Assembly: GCF_036288925.1 (NCBI RefSeq)
Contig: NZ_CP127167.1
Span: 1,674,001-1,738,000, forward strand
Direction: 5' to 3'
Origin: Haemophilus parainfluenzae
Lineage (GTDB): Bacteria > Pseudomonadota > Gammaproteobacteria > Enterobacterales > Pasteurellaceae
Length of the DNA: 64,000 nt
Every line of letters begins with the position of its first letter. The stretch's first letter is position 1. The position numbers were made by a program, and so were the translations under genes. Of the stretch, positions 40,451 to 50,905 are shown piece after piece. A model generated the notes under the pieces. It did not search any database, was not told the origin of the DNA, and was given only the letters and a program-made list of their open reading frames with translations.

Positions 40451-40945
40451 TTATGTACGTGGATCAGGATTATCCAATACCATATTGGTTTGATTTTCGC
40501 GGAATACTTGTAGGCGAGCGAATAACGCATCATCCCAACCTGCAAGAATTTGTGCAGCGAGTAATCCTGCATTAGAAGCACCAGCAGGGCCAATCGCTAA
40601 CGTACCGACAGGAATGCCTTTCGGCATTTGCACGATAGAATAGAGACTATCAACACCGCTTAACATAGAACTTTTAACAGGGACACCCAATACAGGTACA
40701 AGCGTTTTAGCCGCAATCATACCGGGTAAATGAGCAGCGCCACCCGCACCTGCAATAATCACTTTGTAACCATTTTTTTGTGCATTTTCGGCAAATTCAA
40801 ACAGCTTATCGGGGGTTCGATGTGCGGAAACGACTTCAATATGATATGTCACATTGAGTTCATCTAAAATTTGAGTGGCTTCTTGCATGGTTGCCCAGTC
40901 GCTTTTTGAGCCCATCACAATAGCAATTTGTGCGGTATTTGACAT
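40451..40945 (-). CDS. purE: N5-carboxyaminoimidazole ribonucleotide mutase
   Basis: The 164-residue class I PurE has [19 protein letters not shown] and the [14 protein letters not shown] loop, covering the CAIR-binding residues. It follows a PurR-type box and precedes purK. It rearranges N5-CAIR to CAIR in IMP synthesis. A run of adenines rather than a clear Shine-Dalgarno stands before the ATG. Confidence 0.97.
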   Translation of the reverse strand: MSNTAQIAIVMGSKSDWATMQEATQILDELNVTYHIEVVSAHRTPDKLFEFAENAQKNGYKVIIAGAGGAAHLPGMIAAKTLVPVLGVPVKSSMLSGVDSLYSIVQMPKGIPVGTLAIGPAGASNAGLLAAQILAGWDDALFARLQVFRENQTNMVLDNPDPRT

Positions 40946-40981
40946 ATTTTTAAAAAATTATCTGATAAAAAAACGATACGT

Positions 40982-41021
40982 AGAATAGCATATTTGTTCA
41001 CTTTTAAGCAAACGTTTGCTA
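40982..41021 (-). promoter_or_regulatory. purE promoter with PurR box
   Basis: AAGCAAACGTTTGCTA at 41006-41021 contains the perfect core GCAAACGTTTGC of the PurR operator. On the minus strand TTGCTT (complement at 41006-41011), an 18-base spacer and TATTCT (complement at 40982-40987) form a promoter, so the box covers the -35. Purine repression of purEK is inferred. Confidence 0.85.
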
Positions 41022-41107
41022 TGCGGTGAAAGCTGAAAATTCCATTGCAAGTTTGGTCATAAAATCTTATCCTAATACGAGTTTTTTTCTTAGAAATAGA
41101 GCAGATT

Positions 41108-43717
41108 ATGTTAGCTAAAGCGAAATATAGAAAAGATTACAAACAACCTGATTTTACGGTTACGGATATTTTCCTTGATTTTCAATTAGATCCTAAGCAT
41201 ACCGTTGTCACTGCAAAAACAACCTTCCAACGTTTAAATGATGAAGCAACCCATCTACGATTAGATGGTCATGGTTTCCAATTTGCCTCCATTAAATTCA
41301 ATGGCGAAGATTTTAAACATTATCATCAAGACCACGAAAGTTTAACGTTAGATTTAACCAATCAAAGTGCGATTAATTTTGAACTTGAAATTGTGACGAA
41401 TCTAGAGCCTGCACAAAACACCTCTTTACAAGGGCTTTATCAATCAGGTGAGGGTATTTGTACACAATGTGAAGCAGAAGGTTTTCGTCAAATTACCTAT
41501 ATGCTTGACCGTCCAGATGTATTAGCTCGCTATACAACCAAAATTACCGCAGATAAAACTAAATATCCTTACTTACTTTCTAATGGTAACCGCATTGCAA
41601 ATGGTGAATTAGAGGATGGTCGTCATTGGGTTGAATGGAATGACCCATTCCCGAAACCGAGCTATTTATTCGCTTTAGTGGCAGGTGATTTTGATTTATT
41701 ACAAGATACCTTTACGACAAAAAGTGGTCGTAAAGTAGCCTTAGAGCTTTATGTTGACCGTGGCAATCTTGATCGCGCTTCGTGGGCAATGGAAAGCCTG
41801 AAAAAAGCGATGAAATGGGATGAAGACCGTTTTAATTTAGAATACGACTTAGATATTTACATGATTGTTGCTGTGGACTTCTTCAATATGGGTGCCATGG
41901 AAAATAAAGGGTTGAATATTTTTAACGCTAAATTTGTGTTGGCAAATCCACAAACTGCAACCGATGATGATTATCTCGCCATTGAAAGCGTAATTGCACA
42001 CGAATATTTTCATAACTGGACGGGAAACCGTGTAACTTGCCGTGATTGGTTCCAGTTAAGTTTGAAAGAAGGTTTAACGGTTTTCCGTGATCAAGAATTT
42101 TCATCTGACACAGGTTCTCGAGCAGTCAATCGTATTAATAACGTGAAATTCTTACGTACGGTACAGTTTGCCGAAGATGCAAGCCCAATGTCACACCCAA
42201 TTCGCCCTGAAAAAGTCATTGAAATGAATAACTTCTATACCGTGACTGTATATGAAAAAGGGGCAGAAGTGATTCGTATGTTGCACACTTTATTAGGTGA
42301 ACAAGGTTTCCAAAAAGGCATGCAACTTTATATTGCTGAAAACGATGGTAAAGCGGCAACCTGCGAAGATTTTGTGTCTGCAATGGAACGTGCGAATGAC
42401 GTTGATTTAGCTCAATTCCGTCGTTGGTATAGCCAATCTGGTACGCCAGAATTATTGATTAGTGATGCCTATGATGAACAAACTCATACTTATCGTTTAA
42501 CCGTTTCACAATCTACGCCGCCAACAGCGGATCAAATGGAAAAAGTAAACTTACATATTCCATTGAAAATTGCGCTTTATGATGCTAACGGTAACAAGCA
42601 AACATTACAGTACAATGGAAAATTATCAAATGATGTACTCAATGTTACGGAAAAAGATCAAACATTTGAATTTCATAATCTCTATTGTCGACCTATTCCT
42701 GCATTATTGTGTGATTTTTCTGCACCAGTTAAACTGGATTATGATTATACGACTACACAATTACTTAGCCTACTTAAATTTTCTAATAATCAGTTTGTTC
42801 GATGGGATGCGGCACAAACGCTATTGACTCAAGAATTACGCCGTAATGTGGCGAATTATCAGCAAGGAGAGCGATTAGAGATCTCACCTGACATTTTGAT
42901 TGCACTCGCTCATGTGTTGGAAAATTATGAACAAGATATTGAATTAGCTACATTGATTTTGACTTTTCCAAAAGAAATTGAGTTTGCAGAAAGTTTCAAA
43001 ACAATTGATCCTGATGGTATTACTGCAGCAAGAGAATTTATGTTGGTGCAAATAGCCGAATACTTAAAAAATGATTTATTGAGGATTTACACGCATATTC
43101 GTCTTGATGTTTATCAAGTGACTCAGAAAGATATTGCTTTACGAGCAATGCGCAATGTTTGTTTAAGTTATTTGGCCTACAGTAACCTAGGTAATAATGT
43201 GGTACAAAAACATTACAATAATGCTAATAATATGACGGATACTTTAGCGGCATTAAATATGGCAACCAAAGCAGCGTTACCTTGTCGTGATGCCTTGTTG
43301 GCGGATTTTGAACAAAAATGGCAACATGATGGCTTGGTAATGGATAAATGGTTTGCGTTACAAGCAACTCGCCCTGATGAAAACGTATTGGAAATTGTAC
43401 AAGTATTAATGGATCACCCAAGCTTTAATTTTAACAATCCAAACCGTTTACGCTCATTAGTTGGAAACTTTATAAATTATAATTTAAAAGCCTTCCACCA
43501 TATTAGTGGATCTGGTTATCGTTTTTTGACAGATGTTTTAATTCGTTTAAATGATAGTAATCCACAAGTTGCAGCACGTTTAATTGAGCCACTGATTCGT
43601 TTCTCTCGTTTCGATGAACAGCGTCAAACCTTAATGAAACGCGCCTTGGAGCGATTAAGCGCTGTTGAAGATCTCTCAAAAGATCTATTTGAGAAAATAG
43701 AGAAAGCCTTGCAATAA
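41108..43717 (+). CDS. pepN: Aminopeptidase N (M1 family)
   Basis: The 869-residue metallopeptidase has the exopeptidase motif GAMEN near 262-266 and the zinc site HEYFH at 298-302 with E321 as the third ligand. The remainder is the large C-terminal helical domain. It removes N-terminal residues from peptides in the cytoplasm. It diverges from purE across 162 bp, shared with the PurR box. Confidence 0.97.
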   Translation: MLAKAKYRKDYKQPDFTVTDIFLDFQLDPKHTVVTAKTTFQRLNDEATHLRLDGHGFQFASIKFNGEDFKHYHQDHESLTLDLTNQSAINFELEIVTNLEPAQNTSLQGLYQSGEGICTQCEAEGFRQITYMLDRPDVLARYTTKITADKTKYPYLLSNGNRIANGELEDGRHWVEWNDPFPKPSYLFALVAGDFDLLQDTFTTKSGRKVALELYVDRGNLDRASWAMESLKKAMKWDEDRFNLEYDLDIYMIVAVDFFNMGAMENKGLNIFNAKFVLANPQTATDDDYLAIESVIAHEYFHNWTGNRVTCRDWFQLSLKEGLTVFRDQEFSSDTGSRAVNRINNVKFLRTVQFAEDASPMSHPIRPEKVIEMNNFYTVTVYEKGAEVIRMLHTLLGEQGFQKGMQLYIAENDGKAATCEDFVSAMERANDVDLAQFRRWYSQSGTPELLISDAYDEQTHTYRLTVSQSTPPTADQMEKVNLHIPLKIALYDANGNKQTLQYNGKLSNDVLNVTEKDQTFEFHNLYCRPIPALLCDFSAPVKLDYDYTTTQLLSLLKFSNNQFVRWDAAQTLLTQELRRNVANYQQGERLEISPDILIALAHVLENYEQDIELATLILTFPKEIEFAESFKTIDPDGITAAREFMLVQIAEYLKNDLLRIYTHIRLDVYQVTQKDIALRAMRNVCLSYLAYSNLGNNVVQKHYNNANNMTDTLAALNMATKAALPCRDALLADFEQKWQHDGLVMDKWFALQATRPDENVLEIVQVLMDHPSFNFNNPNRLRSLVGNFINYNLKAFHHISGSGYRFLTDVLIRLNDSNPQVAARLIEPLIRFSRFDEQRQTLMKRALERLSAVEDLSKDLFEKIEKALQ

Positions 43718-43725
43718 CCCAATAG

Positions 43726-43749
43726 TGCGGTTAATTTTAACCGCATTTT
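43726..43749 (+). terminator. Terminator after pepN
   Basis: TGCGGTTAA (43726-43734) pairs with TTAACCGCA (43737-43745), followed by TTTT. The first arm lies in an imperfect uptake sequence. Confidence 0.75.
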
Positions 43750-43785
43750 CCATTTACAGTGAACTATCCTGAGAGATAAACGAGT

Positions 43786-44805
43786 ATGTATTCTTTGATC
43801 CGTAAAGCTATCTTTTCCCTTGATCCTGAAACCGCCCATGATTTAGTGATTAAATCATTGCATTTAGCGGGTAAATCACCTTGCCAATTTTTATTAAAGC
43901 AGCTTTTGGCTTGTCCACAAGGTTTGCCTAAGCAAGTAATGGGCATTATGTTTAAAAATCCTATTGGGTTAGCCGCGGGCGCAGATAAAAATGCCGAAGC
44001 GATTGATGGATTTGGTGCGATGGGATTTGGTTTTATTGAAGTGGGTACGGTTACGCCTTTGGCACAAGAGGGAAATGCGAAACCCCGTCAATTCCGTTTA
44101 GTGGAAGCTGAGGGGATTATTAACCGTAATGGATTCAATAATTATGGCATTGATTACGTGGTCGAGAATGTTAAAAAGGCAAAATTTGATGGTGTAATTG
44201 GGATTAATATTGGCAAAAATAAAGTCACGCCACTTGAAAAGGGGAAAGATGATTACTTATTTTGCTTAAATAAAGCCTATAACTATGCGGATTATATTAC
44301 GGTAAATATTTCATCACCGAACACTCCAGATTTGCGTCAATTGCAGTATGGTGATTATTTTGATGATTTATTACAAAGTATTAAACAACGTCAAAAAACT
44401 TTAGCTGAGCAATATAATAAATATGTACCGATTGCTGTAAAAATTGCACCTGATTTATCCGAGACTGAACTCGTTCAAATTGCTGATACGTTACTTCGTC
44501 ATCAAATGGATGGGGTAATTGCCACTAATACAACGATTTCACGCGACAACGTCACCGGTTTGAAAAATGCGGAACAACAAGGTGGCTTAAGTGGAAAACC
44601 GTTACAGCAGAAAAGTACAGAAATTATTCGAAGATTGCATCAAGAGCTGAAAGGTCAAATTCCGATTATTGGGAGTGGTGGCATTGATGGTGTACAAAAT
44701 GCACAAGAGAAGATTGAAGCAGGTGCTGAATTGTTACAAGTTTATTCGGGTTTGATTTATCACGGTCCAAGCTTAGTTAAAGAATTAGTGAAAGCGATTA
44801 AATAA
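43786..44805 (+). CDS. pyrD: Dihydroorotate dehydrogenase (quinone), class 2
   Basis: The 339-residue protein has the membrane-associating N-terminal helices of class 2 enzymes ([20 protein letters not shown]), then the FMN barrel with [28 protein letters not shown] carrying the catalytic serine, and IIGSGGIDG. It oxidises dihydroorotate with quinone at the inner membrane for UMP synthesis. GAGAGATAAACGAGT lies before the ATG. rnm starts directly after its stop. Confidence 0.97.
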   Translation: MYSLIRKAIFSLDPETAHDLVIKSLHLAGKSPCQFLLKQLLACPQGLPKQVMGIMFKNPIGLAAGADKNAEAIDGFGAMGFGFIEVGTVTPLAQEGNAKPRQFRLVEAEGIINRNGFNNYGIDYVVENVKKAKFDGVIGINIGKNKVTPLEKGKDDYLFCLNKAYNYADYITVNISSPNTPDLRQLQYGDYFDDLLQSIKQRQKTLAEQYNKYVPIAVKIAPDLSETELVQIADTLLRHQMDGVIATNTTISRDNVTGLKNAEQQGGLSGKPLQQKSTEIIRRLHQELKGQIPIIGSGGIDGVQNAQEKIEAGAELLQVYSGLIYHGPSLVKELVKAIK

Positions 44806-45633
44806 ATGACAAAAAAATATGATTTACATTGCCATAGTACGGCTTCAGATGGTGTTTTAACGCCTACAGAGCTTGTGCAACGAGCTCATGAGCTAGGTAT
44901 CAATGTGCTTGCTTTATGTGATCACGACACCGTGATGGGCATTGATGAAGCTAAAATTGAAGCAGATAAATTAGGTATTGAGCTAATTAATGGCGTGGAA
45001 ATTTCAACGAATTGGGAAGGTCGTGGTATCCATATTGTCGGATTAAATTTTGATAAAACGCATCCTAAAATGACCGCACTTTTAGCCGAACAAAAATCAC
45101 TGAGAGAAAAAAGAGCGGTCGAAATTGGCCATAAATTAGAAAAAGCAGGCGTCCCCAATGCCTATGAGGGCGCAAAAGCGTTAGCCAATGGGGAAGTAAC
45201 TCGTGCGCATTATGCGCGTTATTTAGTGCAAATCGGCAAAGTTTCAAATGATGGGCAAGCCTTTAAGCGTTATCTAGGCGGTGGAAAATCGTGTTTTGTC
45301 AAAGCTGAATGGGTCGATATTCCAACGGCGATTGAGACGATTCATGCGGCAGGTGGCGTTGCCGTCATTGCTCATCCTATGCGTTATAACATGACAGGAA
45401 AATGGATTGGTCGATTAATTGTTGATTTCAAACAATGGGGCGGTGATGGCATGGAAGTGGCAGATAGTGGACAGACCAAAGAGCAACGTCAATATCTTGC
45501 GCGTTTAGCCAATGAATATGACTTAGCCGCCTCTTTAGGGTCAGACTTTCATTTTCCTTGCGGATGGATTGAATTAGGAAAGAATTTGTTTTTACCTGAA
45601 GAGGTAAAACCGATTTGGACATTATTTGAATAA
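44806..45633 (+). CDS. rnm: RNase AM (YciV/TrpH), PHP-domain 5'-3' exoribonuclease
   Basis: The 275-residue PHP-domain protein has its metal ligands in YDLHCHSTASDG near the N-terminus, LCDHDT, and later VAVIAHPMRYNM and GSDFHFPCG. In E. coli this protein trims the 5' ends of 5S and other rRNAs and degrades short oligonucleotides. Its ATG follows the pyrD stop with no gap, so it is co-translated. In enterobacteria the gene sits beside trpE; here it is far from trp. Confidence 0.92.
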   Translation: MTKKYDLHCHSTASDGVLTPTELVQRAHELGINVLALCDHDTVMGIDEAKIEADKLGIELINGVEISTNWEGRGIHIVGLNFDKTHPKMTALLAEQKSLREKRAVEIGHKLEKAGVPNAYEGAKALANGEVTRAHYARYLVQIGKVSNDGQAFKRYLGGGKSCFVKAEWVDIPTAIETIHAAGGVAVIAHPMRYNMTGKWIGRLIVDFKQWGGDGMEVADSGQTKEQRQYLARLANEYDLAASLGSDFHFPCGWIELGKNLFLPEEVKPIWTLFE

Positions 45634-45636
45634 TAA

Positions 45637-45665
45637 AGGGCGGTTAATCCGCCCCTGTTTTTTTA
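45637..45665. terminator. Terminator between rnm and the LysR gene
   Basis: GGGCGG (45638-45643) pairs with CCGCCC (45649-45654) around TTAAT, followed by CTGTTTTTTT. It separates two convergent genes. Confidence 0.85.
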
Positions 45666-46562
45666 TATTTGACTGTTCTCACACAAACCGAGGCTTGCGA
45701 GAAATTCAATAAATGCGCGAACTTTAGCCGGTAAATGACGACGATTTGGGTAAAGCACATAAATATCTAAAGGTTTTTGTTTATATTCAGACAAAATTTC
45801 AACTAATTCACCTGAAGCAAGCGCATCTTTTACAAAGAAATTCGGTGCATTACTGATGCCTAAACCCGCTTTTGTCATTTCTAACAACGCCATACCATTA
45901 TTAGAAACCACTTTAGATTGAATTTTATAACGTTGAATTTGATTGGCTTTTGTTGATTGCCAATGCACTTGATTTAACGATGATTTATAAAGTAAACCTT
46001 GGTGATATTCTAAATCGTCAGGTGTAAGCGGTGTGCCTCGCGCTTCTAAATAACTTGGAGAAGCAACAAAATGCATAAGGGAGCTACTAATTTTACGCGC
46101 AACAAGTGAGCTGTCTTGCATATAACCGATACGTAATGCTAAGTCATAGCCTTCCGCAACGAGATCAACACGCTTGTCTTCAAATTCAATTTCTACGTGT
46201 AAATTGGGATGAAGCTCAATAAATTTAGGCAAGTTAGGTGAAATATAAAGTAAGCCAAAATCACGTGGCATAGAGATTAATAAATTACCTTGTAAGCTCG
46301 TTGCCATATTACTGATGCTAGAGTCTGCCTCACTTAAATCTAATAGAATGGCTTGGCAACGTTGGTAATAAAGCATACCGGCTTCAGTTGGCATAATTTT
46401 TCGTGTTGTACGTTGTAATAATCGTGTTTTTAAATGTTCTTCTAATTGTGAAACTAATTTACTCGCCATTGCCACAGAAATATTCTGTTGGTTTGCGGCT
46501 TGTGTAAAACTTTGCGTTTCGATCACTTTGCAGAAAACCGAAATTGCATTGAGTTTATCCAT
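45663..46562 (-). CDS. LysR-family transcriptional regulator, target unknown
   Basis: The 299-residue protein has the LysR N-terminal HTH (VIETQSFTQAANQQNISVAMASKLVSQLEEHLKTRLLQRTTRKI) and a substrate-binding domain. It resembles the group that includes E. coli DhcR and other regulators of unknown effectors. It diverges from topA across 97 bp. No obvious dehydrogenase target gene is next to it, so its effector and targets cannot be read. Confidence 0.88.
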   Translation of the reverse strand: MDKLNAISVFCKVIETQSFTQAANQQNISVAMASKLVSQLEEHLKTRLLQRTTRKIMPTEAGMLYYQRCQAILLDLSEADSSISNMATSLQGNLLISMPRDFGLLYISPNLPKFIELHPNLHVEIEFEDKRVDLVAEGYDLALRIGYMQDSSLVARKISSSLMHFVASPSYLEARGTPLTPDDLEYHQGLLYKSSLNQVHWQSTKANQIQRYKIQSKVVSNNGMALLEMTKAGLGISNAPNFFVKDALASGELVEILSEYKQKPLDIYVLYPNRRHLPAKVRAFIEFLASLGLCENSQI

Positions 46563-46659
46563 TTATAAATCCTTTTTGAAAAAAAGCTTGATTTTATCGG
46601 CGTAAGTTTGCAGTATATCGGCTATTTTAGAGAATTCTAGTTATATTTTAGGTAAGCAA

Positions 46660-49266
46660 ATGAGCAAATCTTTAGTGATTGTGGAGTCGCCAGCCAAAGC
46701 GAAAACCATCAATAAATATTTAGGTAGCCAGTATGTGGTGAAATCCAGCGTAGGGCATATTTGTGATTTGCCGACATCAGGAAGTAGTACTGGCGAAAAG
46801 GCTAAGCCAGTTTCGACAAAAGGATTAAGTACAGAAGAAAAAGCAAAAATTAAAGCAGAGAAAGAGCGTTCCGCTTTAGTTAAACGTATGGGGATTGATC
46901 CTTATCACGATTGGAAAGCTAATTACCAAATTCTACCTGGCAAAGAAAAAGTGGTCGCCGAATTAAAATCCCTTGCTAAAAAATCCGATCATATTTATCT
47001 CGCAACCGACTTGGATAGAGAAGGAGAGGCTATCGCATGGCATTTACGTGAAGTGATCGGTGGCGATGATAGTCGTTTTAGTCGCGTTGTATTTAATGAG
47101 ATTACTAAAAAAGCGATTGAAAAAGCGTTCCAGCATCCTGCTCACATTAATATGGACCAGGTTAATGCTCAGCAAACCCGTCGTTTCTTAGACCGCGTAG
47201 TAGGCTTTATGGTGTCACCATTATTATGGAAGAAAGTGGCACGTGGGTTATCTGCAGGACGAGTACAATCTGTTGCCGTAAAATTGGTGGTAGAACGTGA
47301 GCGTGAAATCAAAGCATTCCAACCGGAAGAGTTTTGGGAAATTGAAGCGCTAACCCAAACGACTAAGAAAGAAGGCTTGCGTTTGGATGTGGTGCAATAT
47401 AAAGGCAAGAAATTTGAGCCGAAAAATGAAAAAGAAGCTCAAAGTGCGGTCGATTTTTTAAATAAATCACACTACGTTGTCACAGATTTAGAAACAAAAC
47501 CAACAGGTTCTAAACCAAGAGCACCATTTATTACTTCAACCTTACAACAAACTGCAAGCACGCGTTTAGGTTTTGGAGTAAAGAAAACCATGATGTTGGC
47601 ACAACGTTTATATGAAGCTGGTTATATCACTTATATGCGTACTGACTCTACCAACTTGAGCCAAGATGCATTAAATATGGCACGTGCTTATATCGAAAGC
47701 CATTTTGGCAAAGATTATTTGCCCGCTAAACCGAATTTCTATTCGAGTAAAGAAAACGCACAAGAAGCACACGAAGCCATTCGTCCTTCTGATGTGAAAA
47801 TGCTCGCAGATCATTTAAGTGGCATAGATAAAGATGCAGTACGCTTGTATGATTTAATCTGGCGTCAATTTGTGGCTTGTCAAATGCCGGCTGCACAATA
47901 TGACAGTACAACCGTCACTGTAATGGCTGGCGATTATGAATTGAAAGCCAAAGGCCGTATTTTACGCTTTGATGGTTGGACAAAAGTCTTGCCACAATTA
48001 GGTAAAAATCCAGAAGACCAAATTTTACCGACTGTGAGTTTAAACGAAACATTAGCACTAAAAACGGTTTCGCCAAGCCAACACTTTACCAAACCACCCG
48101 CTCGTTTTACTGAAGCAGCATTGGTGAAAGAATTGGAGAAACGTGGTATTGGTCGTCCTTCGACTTATGCGGCAATTATTTCGACTATTCAAGAACGTGG
48201 TTATGTGCGCATTGAAAATCGCCGTTTCTATGCAGAGAAAATGGGCGAAATCGTTACTGATCGCTTAAATCAATCTTTTACTGATTTGATGAGTTACGAT
48301 TTCACTGCAAACATGGAAAATGTACTAGACCAAATTGCATCCGGTGAAAAAAATTGGAAAGCTGAGTTAAATCAATTCTTCAAAGATTTTTCTACCCAAC
48401 TTTCTACGGCTGAATTAGATGAGCTAGAAGGTGGAATGAAGCCGAATAGCCTTGTGCTCACCGATATTGATTGCCCAACTTGTGGCCGCAAAATGGCGAT
48501 TCGCACAGCAAGTACTGGTGTCTTCCTTGGTTGTTCTGGTTATGCATTACCACCAAAAGAGCGTTGTAAAACAACGATTAATCTCATTCCAGAAGCAGAA
48601 TTACTCAATGTATTGGATGAGGCCTCTGAAACCAAAGCCTTAATGGATCGTAAACGTTGCCCAAAATGTGGTACGGCGATGGATAGCTATATCATCGACC
48701 CACATCGTAAATTGCATATTTGTGGTAACAATCCGAATTGTGATGGTTATTTGGTTGAACAAGGCCAATTCAAAATTAAAGGCTATGATGGTCCGATTGT
48801 AGAATGTGATAAGTGTGGTTCAGATATGCACTTAAAACTCGGTCGTTTTGGTAAATATATGGGCTGTACCAGCTGTGATAATACCCGTAAGATTTTGAAA
48901 AATGGCGAAGTTGCACCGCCAAAAGAAGAACCGGTTCATTTCCCTGAATTGAAATGTGAAAAATCTGATGCGTATTTTGTATTACGTGATGGTGCAAGTG
49001 GCGTGTTTATGTCAGCACATAACTTCCCGAAATCACGTGAAACTCGACCAGCAAAAGTGGCGGAATTAGCGCTTTATCGTGATCGTTTACCAGAAAAATT
49101 ACGTTATTTAGCCGATGCGCCACAAAAAGACCCTGAGGGTAATGAAGCCATTATCCGCTTTAGCCGTAAAGAAAAACATCAATATGTGACATCTGAAAAG
49201 AATGGCAAAGCCACAAAATGGATTGTGGATTATATTGATGGAAAGTGGGTAGAACGGAAAAAGTAG
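46660..49266 (+). CDS. topA: DNA topoisomerase I
   Basis: The 868-residue type IA topoisomerase has a TOPRIM domain ([21 protein letters not shown] at the N-terminus, [15 protein letters not shown] for the metal site) and the cleaving tyrosine Y325 in [12 protein letters not shown]. Three C-terminal Cys4 zinc modules follow ([24 protein letters not shown]), then a basic tail. It relaxes negative supercoils. AGGTAAGCAA precedes the ATG. The LOG-family gene follows after 1 bp. Confidence 0.98.
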   Translation: MSKSLVIVESPAKAKTINKYLGSQYVVKSSVGHICDLPTSGSSTGEKAKPVSTKGLSTEEKAKIKAEKERSALVKRMGIDPYHDWKANYQILPGKEKVVAELKSLAKKSDHIYLATDLDREGEAIAWHLREVIGGDDSRFSRVVFNEITKKAIEKAFQHPAHINMDQVNAQQTRRFLDRVVGFMVSPLLWKKVARGLSAGRVQSVAVKLVVEREREIKAFQPEEFWEIEALTQTTKKEGLRLDVVQYKGKKFEPKNEKEAQSAVDFLNKSHYVVTDLETKPTGSKPRAPFITSTLQQTASTRLGFGVKKTMMLAQRLYEAGYITYMRTDSTNLSQDALNMARAYIESHFGKDYLPAKPNFYSSKENAQEAHEAIRPSDVKMLADHLSGIDKDAVRLYDLIWRQFVACQMPAAQYDSTTVTVMAGDYELKAKGRILRFDGWTKVLPQLGKNPEDQILPTVSLNETLALKTVSPSQHFTKPPARFTEAALVKELEKRGIGRPSTYAAIISTIQERGYVRIENRRFYAEKMGEIVTDRLNQSFTDLMSYDFTANMENVLDQIASGEKNWKAELNQFFKDFSTQLSTAELDELEGGMKPNSLVLTDIDCPTCGRKMAIRTASTGVFLGCSGYALPPKERCKTTINLIPEAELLNVLDEASETKALMDRKRCPKCGTAMDSYIIDPHRKLHICGNNPNCDGYLVEQGQFKIKGYDGPIVECDKCGSDMHLKLGRFGKYMGCTSCDNTRKILKNGEVAPPKEEPVHFPELKCEKSDAYFVLRDGASGVFMSAHNFPKSRETRPAKVAELALYRDRLPEKLRYLADAPQKDPEGNEAIIRFSRKEKHQYVTSEKNGKATKWIVDYIDGKWVERKK

Positions 49267-49267
49267 G

Positions 49268-49828
49268 ATGAATATCACGGTTTATTGCGGAGCAAGTTTA
49301 GGTAATGATTCAGCCTATCAGTCTGTCGCAAAAAAATTAGGAAAATGGATTGCTGATGTTCAACATACTTTAGTTTATGGTGGCGGAAAATTGGGATTAA
49401 TGGGCGTAGTTGCAGATACTGTACTTGCTCATCAAGGTAAAGTAATTGGCATTATCCCTCAATTTTTACAAGACAGAGAAGTTTCACATCCTAATTTAAC
49501 TAAGACCGTAATTGTTGAAAGCATGTCTGAGCGAAAAAATAAAATGATTGAGCTTGGCGATGCTTATATTGCTTTGCCTGGTGGACCTGGCACTTTAGAA
49601 GAGATTGCTGAAGTGATTTCTTGGGCGCGAATTGGAAAAAATAATAATCCTTGTATTCTGTTTAATGAAAAGGGGTATTTTGATTCACTAAAGTCCTTTT
49701 TTAGCCATATGGTGAAAGAAGGCTTTTTTACTCAAGATGATTTTGAGAAAATTTTATTCTCGAATGATCTTCAAGAAATTGAAATCTTTATTGAACATTA
49801 CCAACCTCCAGCGTTAAGAACATATTAA
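49268..49828 (+). CDS. LOG-family protein (lysine-decarboxylase-like nucleotide phosphoribohydrolase)
   Basis: The 186-residue Rossmann protein has the family motif PGGPGTLEEI with YGGGKLGLMGVVAD. LOG proteins release free bases from nucleoside monophosphates; in plants they activate cytokinin, in bacteria the natural substrate is unclear. The old name lysine decarboxylase is misleading. It starts one base after topA and is co-transcribed with it. Confidence 0.88.
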   Translation: MNITVYCGASLGNDSAYQSVAKKLGKWIADVQHTLVYGGGKLGLMGVVADTVLAHQGKVIGIIPQFLQDREVSHPNLTKTVIVESMSERKNKMIELGDAYIALPGGPGTLEEIAEVISWARIGKNNNPCILFNEKGYFDSLKSFFSHMVKEGFFTQDDFEKILFSNDLQEIEIFIEHYQPPALRTY

Positions 49829-49864
49829 AAAAGTGCGGTTAAATTGATTTGACCGCACTTTTTT
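49827..49864. terminator. Bidirectional uptake-sequence terminator
   Basis: AAGTGCGGT (49831-49839) pairs with ACCGCACTT (49852-49860); A-run on the left and T-run on the right serve both the topA-side transcript and the convergent DUF4198 gene. Confidence 0.9.
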
Positions 49865-49868
49865 ATGG

Positions 49869-50705
49869 TTAATGGTGATGATGTTCTGGTTTTGGTGGAA
49901 GTTTAGCTCTAGCTTTACCAACAGATAGAATTAACGTTGCGTAATTTGCTGATTGTTGACACACCTTTTGATCTTCAAATGGTTCTTTATGAATCACTTT
50001 AAGCTTCCAAACACCTTCAATTAATGGGATAAAGTTAACTTTACCTTCACTGTCCGTTTTACCTGAAAACGCTTGTGGTTCACGGTGAGACGTTGCCGCT
50101 TCCATATCTTTTACAACAAACGTATCAGACGTTGCGATAATTGTTTCGCCTGCAAGTGGTTGGTCTTTATAGAAAATCTGAACAGGGAAAGCTTCACCTG
50201 CTTTAATTGTTTTCGGATCTTTAAGTGGCACGATTTCAAGTGGTAAACCGAGGCGTGTCATTGCCATATCTGCATTTAATGGTTTTTTGCCCACTACAGT
50301 AAAGGCTTTACCAAACATTTGAGTTTGTTCGCAATAGAATGCATTTGGTGTGCCTTGTAAGTTATCCATTTTCCAACCTTCATTATTTTGTGACCAGAAA
50401 GTTGGTTTATAAGTCGCTGTTACCCAATATGAACCATCTTTTAACGGTTTTTCTGATTGATATTGGTAGTTTTCACCTTTTTGTACTAATGTTTGCATTT
50501 CACCATCTTGATTGATGAGTTCCATCGGTGGGAAAATGGCGAGACGTTTTTCAGGAATTTTTTCAACGTAAGGGTAGTCACCATAAGCTAAATCAGCTTT
50601 TAAAACGCTATTAGAAGTCAGTTGTGCTGGGGTTGCAACCCAAACTTCATGGGCTTGCGCGAGCGCAGAGAAGCCAAGTAGTGCAGCAATTAATGTTTTT
50701 TTCAT
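49869..50705 (-). CDS. Exported DUF4198 protein with C-terminal histidine tail
   Basis: The 278-residue protein starts with a signal peptide ([18 protein letters not shown], likely cut before HEVWVATP), so the mature protein begins with His-Glu and ends PPKPEHHHH. The body fits DUF4198, a beta-sandwich found in periplasmic proteins near metal-uptake systems, such as the NikK-like component of nickel transporters. A metal-binding role is inference; no metal transporter gene is next to it. AGGAAAGACA precedes the ATG. It is a single-gene unit. Confidence 0.8.
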   Translation of the reverse strand: MKKTLIAALLGFSALAQAHEVWVATPAQLTSNSVLKADLAYGDYPYVEKIPEKRLAIFPPMELINQDGEMQTLVQKGENYQYQSEKPLKDGSYWVTATYKPTFWSQNNEGWKMDNLQGTPNAFYCEQTQMFGKAFTVVGKKPLNADMAMTRLGLPLEIVPLKDPKTIKAGEAFPVQIFYKDQPLAGETIIATSDTFVVKDMEAATSHREPQAFSGKTDSEGKVNFIPLIEGVWKLKVIHKEPFEDQKVCQQSANYATLILSVGKARAKLPPKPEHHHH

Positions 50706-50836
50706 TGTCTTTCCTTTTTTTAATCAATAAATCAATTTATAGAAAGTCTTCGATAGGGCGGACGAGTATAACGAAAAAGAAATGATGAGACGAATAGAAA
50801 AAGTTGATTTTGTGAGGAACTTCACATTTTTTTAAC

Positions 50837-50880
50837 AAAAAAGTGCTGTCAATAAAACGATTGTTTTTCTGACCGCACTT
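50837..50880 (-). terminator. Terminator after uspE
   Basis: On the minus strand AAGTGCGGTCA pairs with TGACAGCACTT, then TTTTTT. One arm is a full uptake sequence and the other a one-base variant (AAGTGCTGT). Confidence 0.8.
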
Positions 50881-50905
50881 GTTTTAAATAAAAAGCTAAA
50901 TAGGC

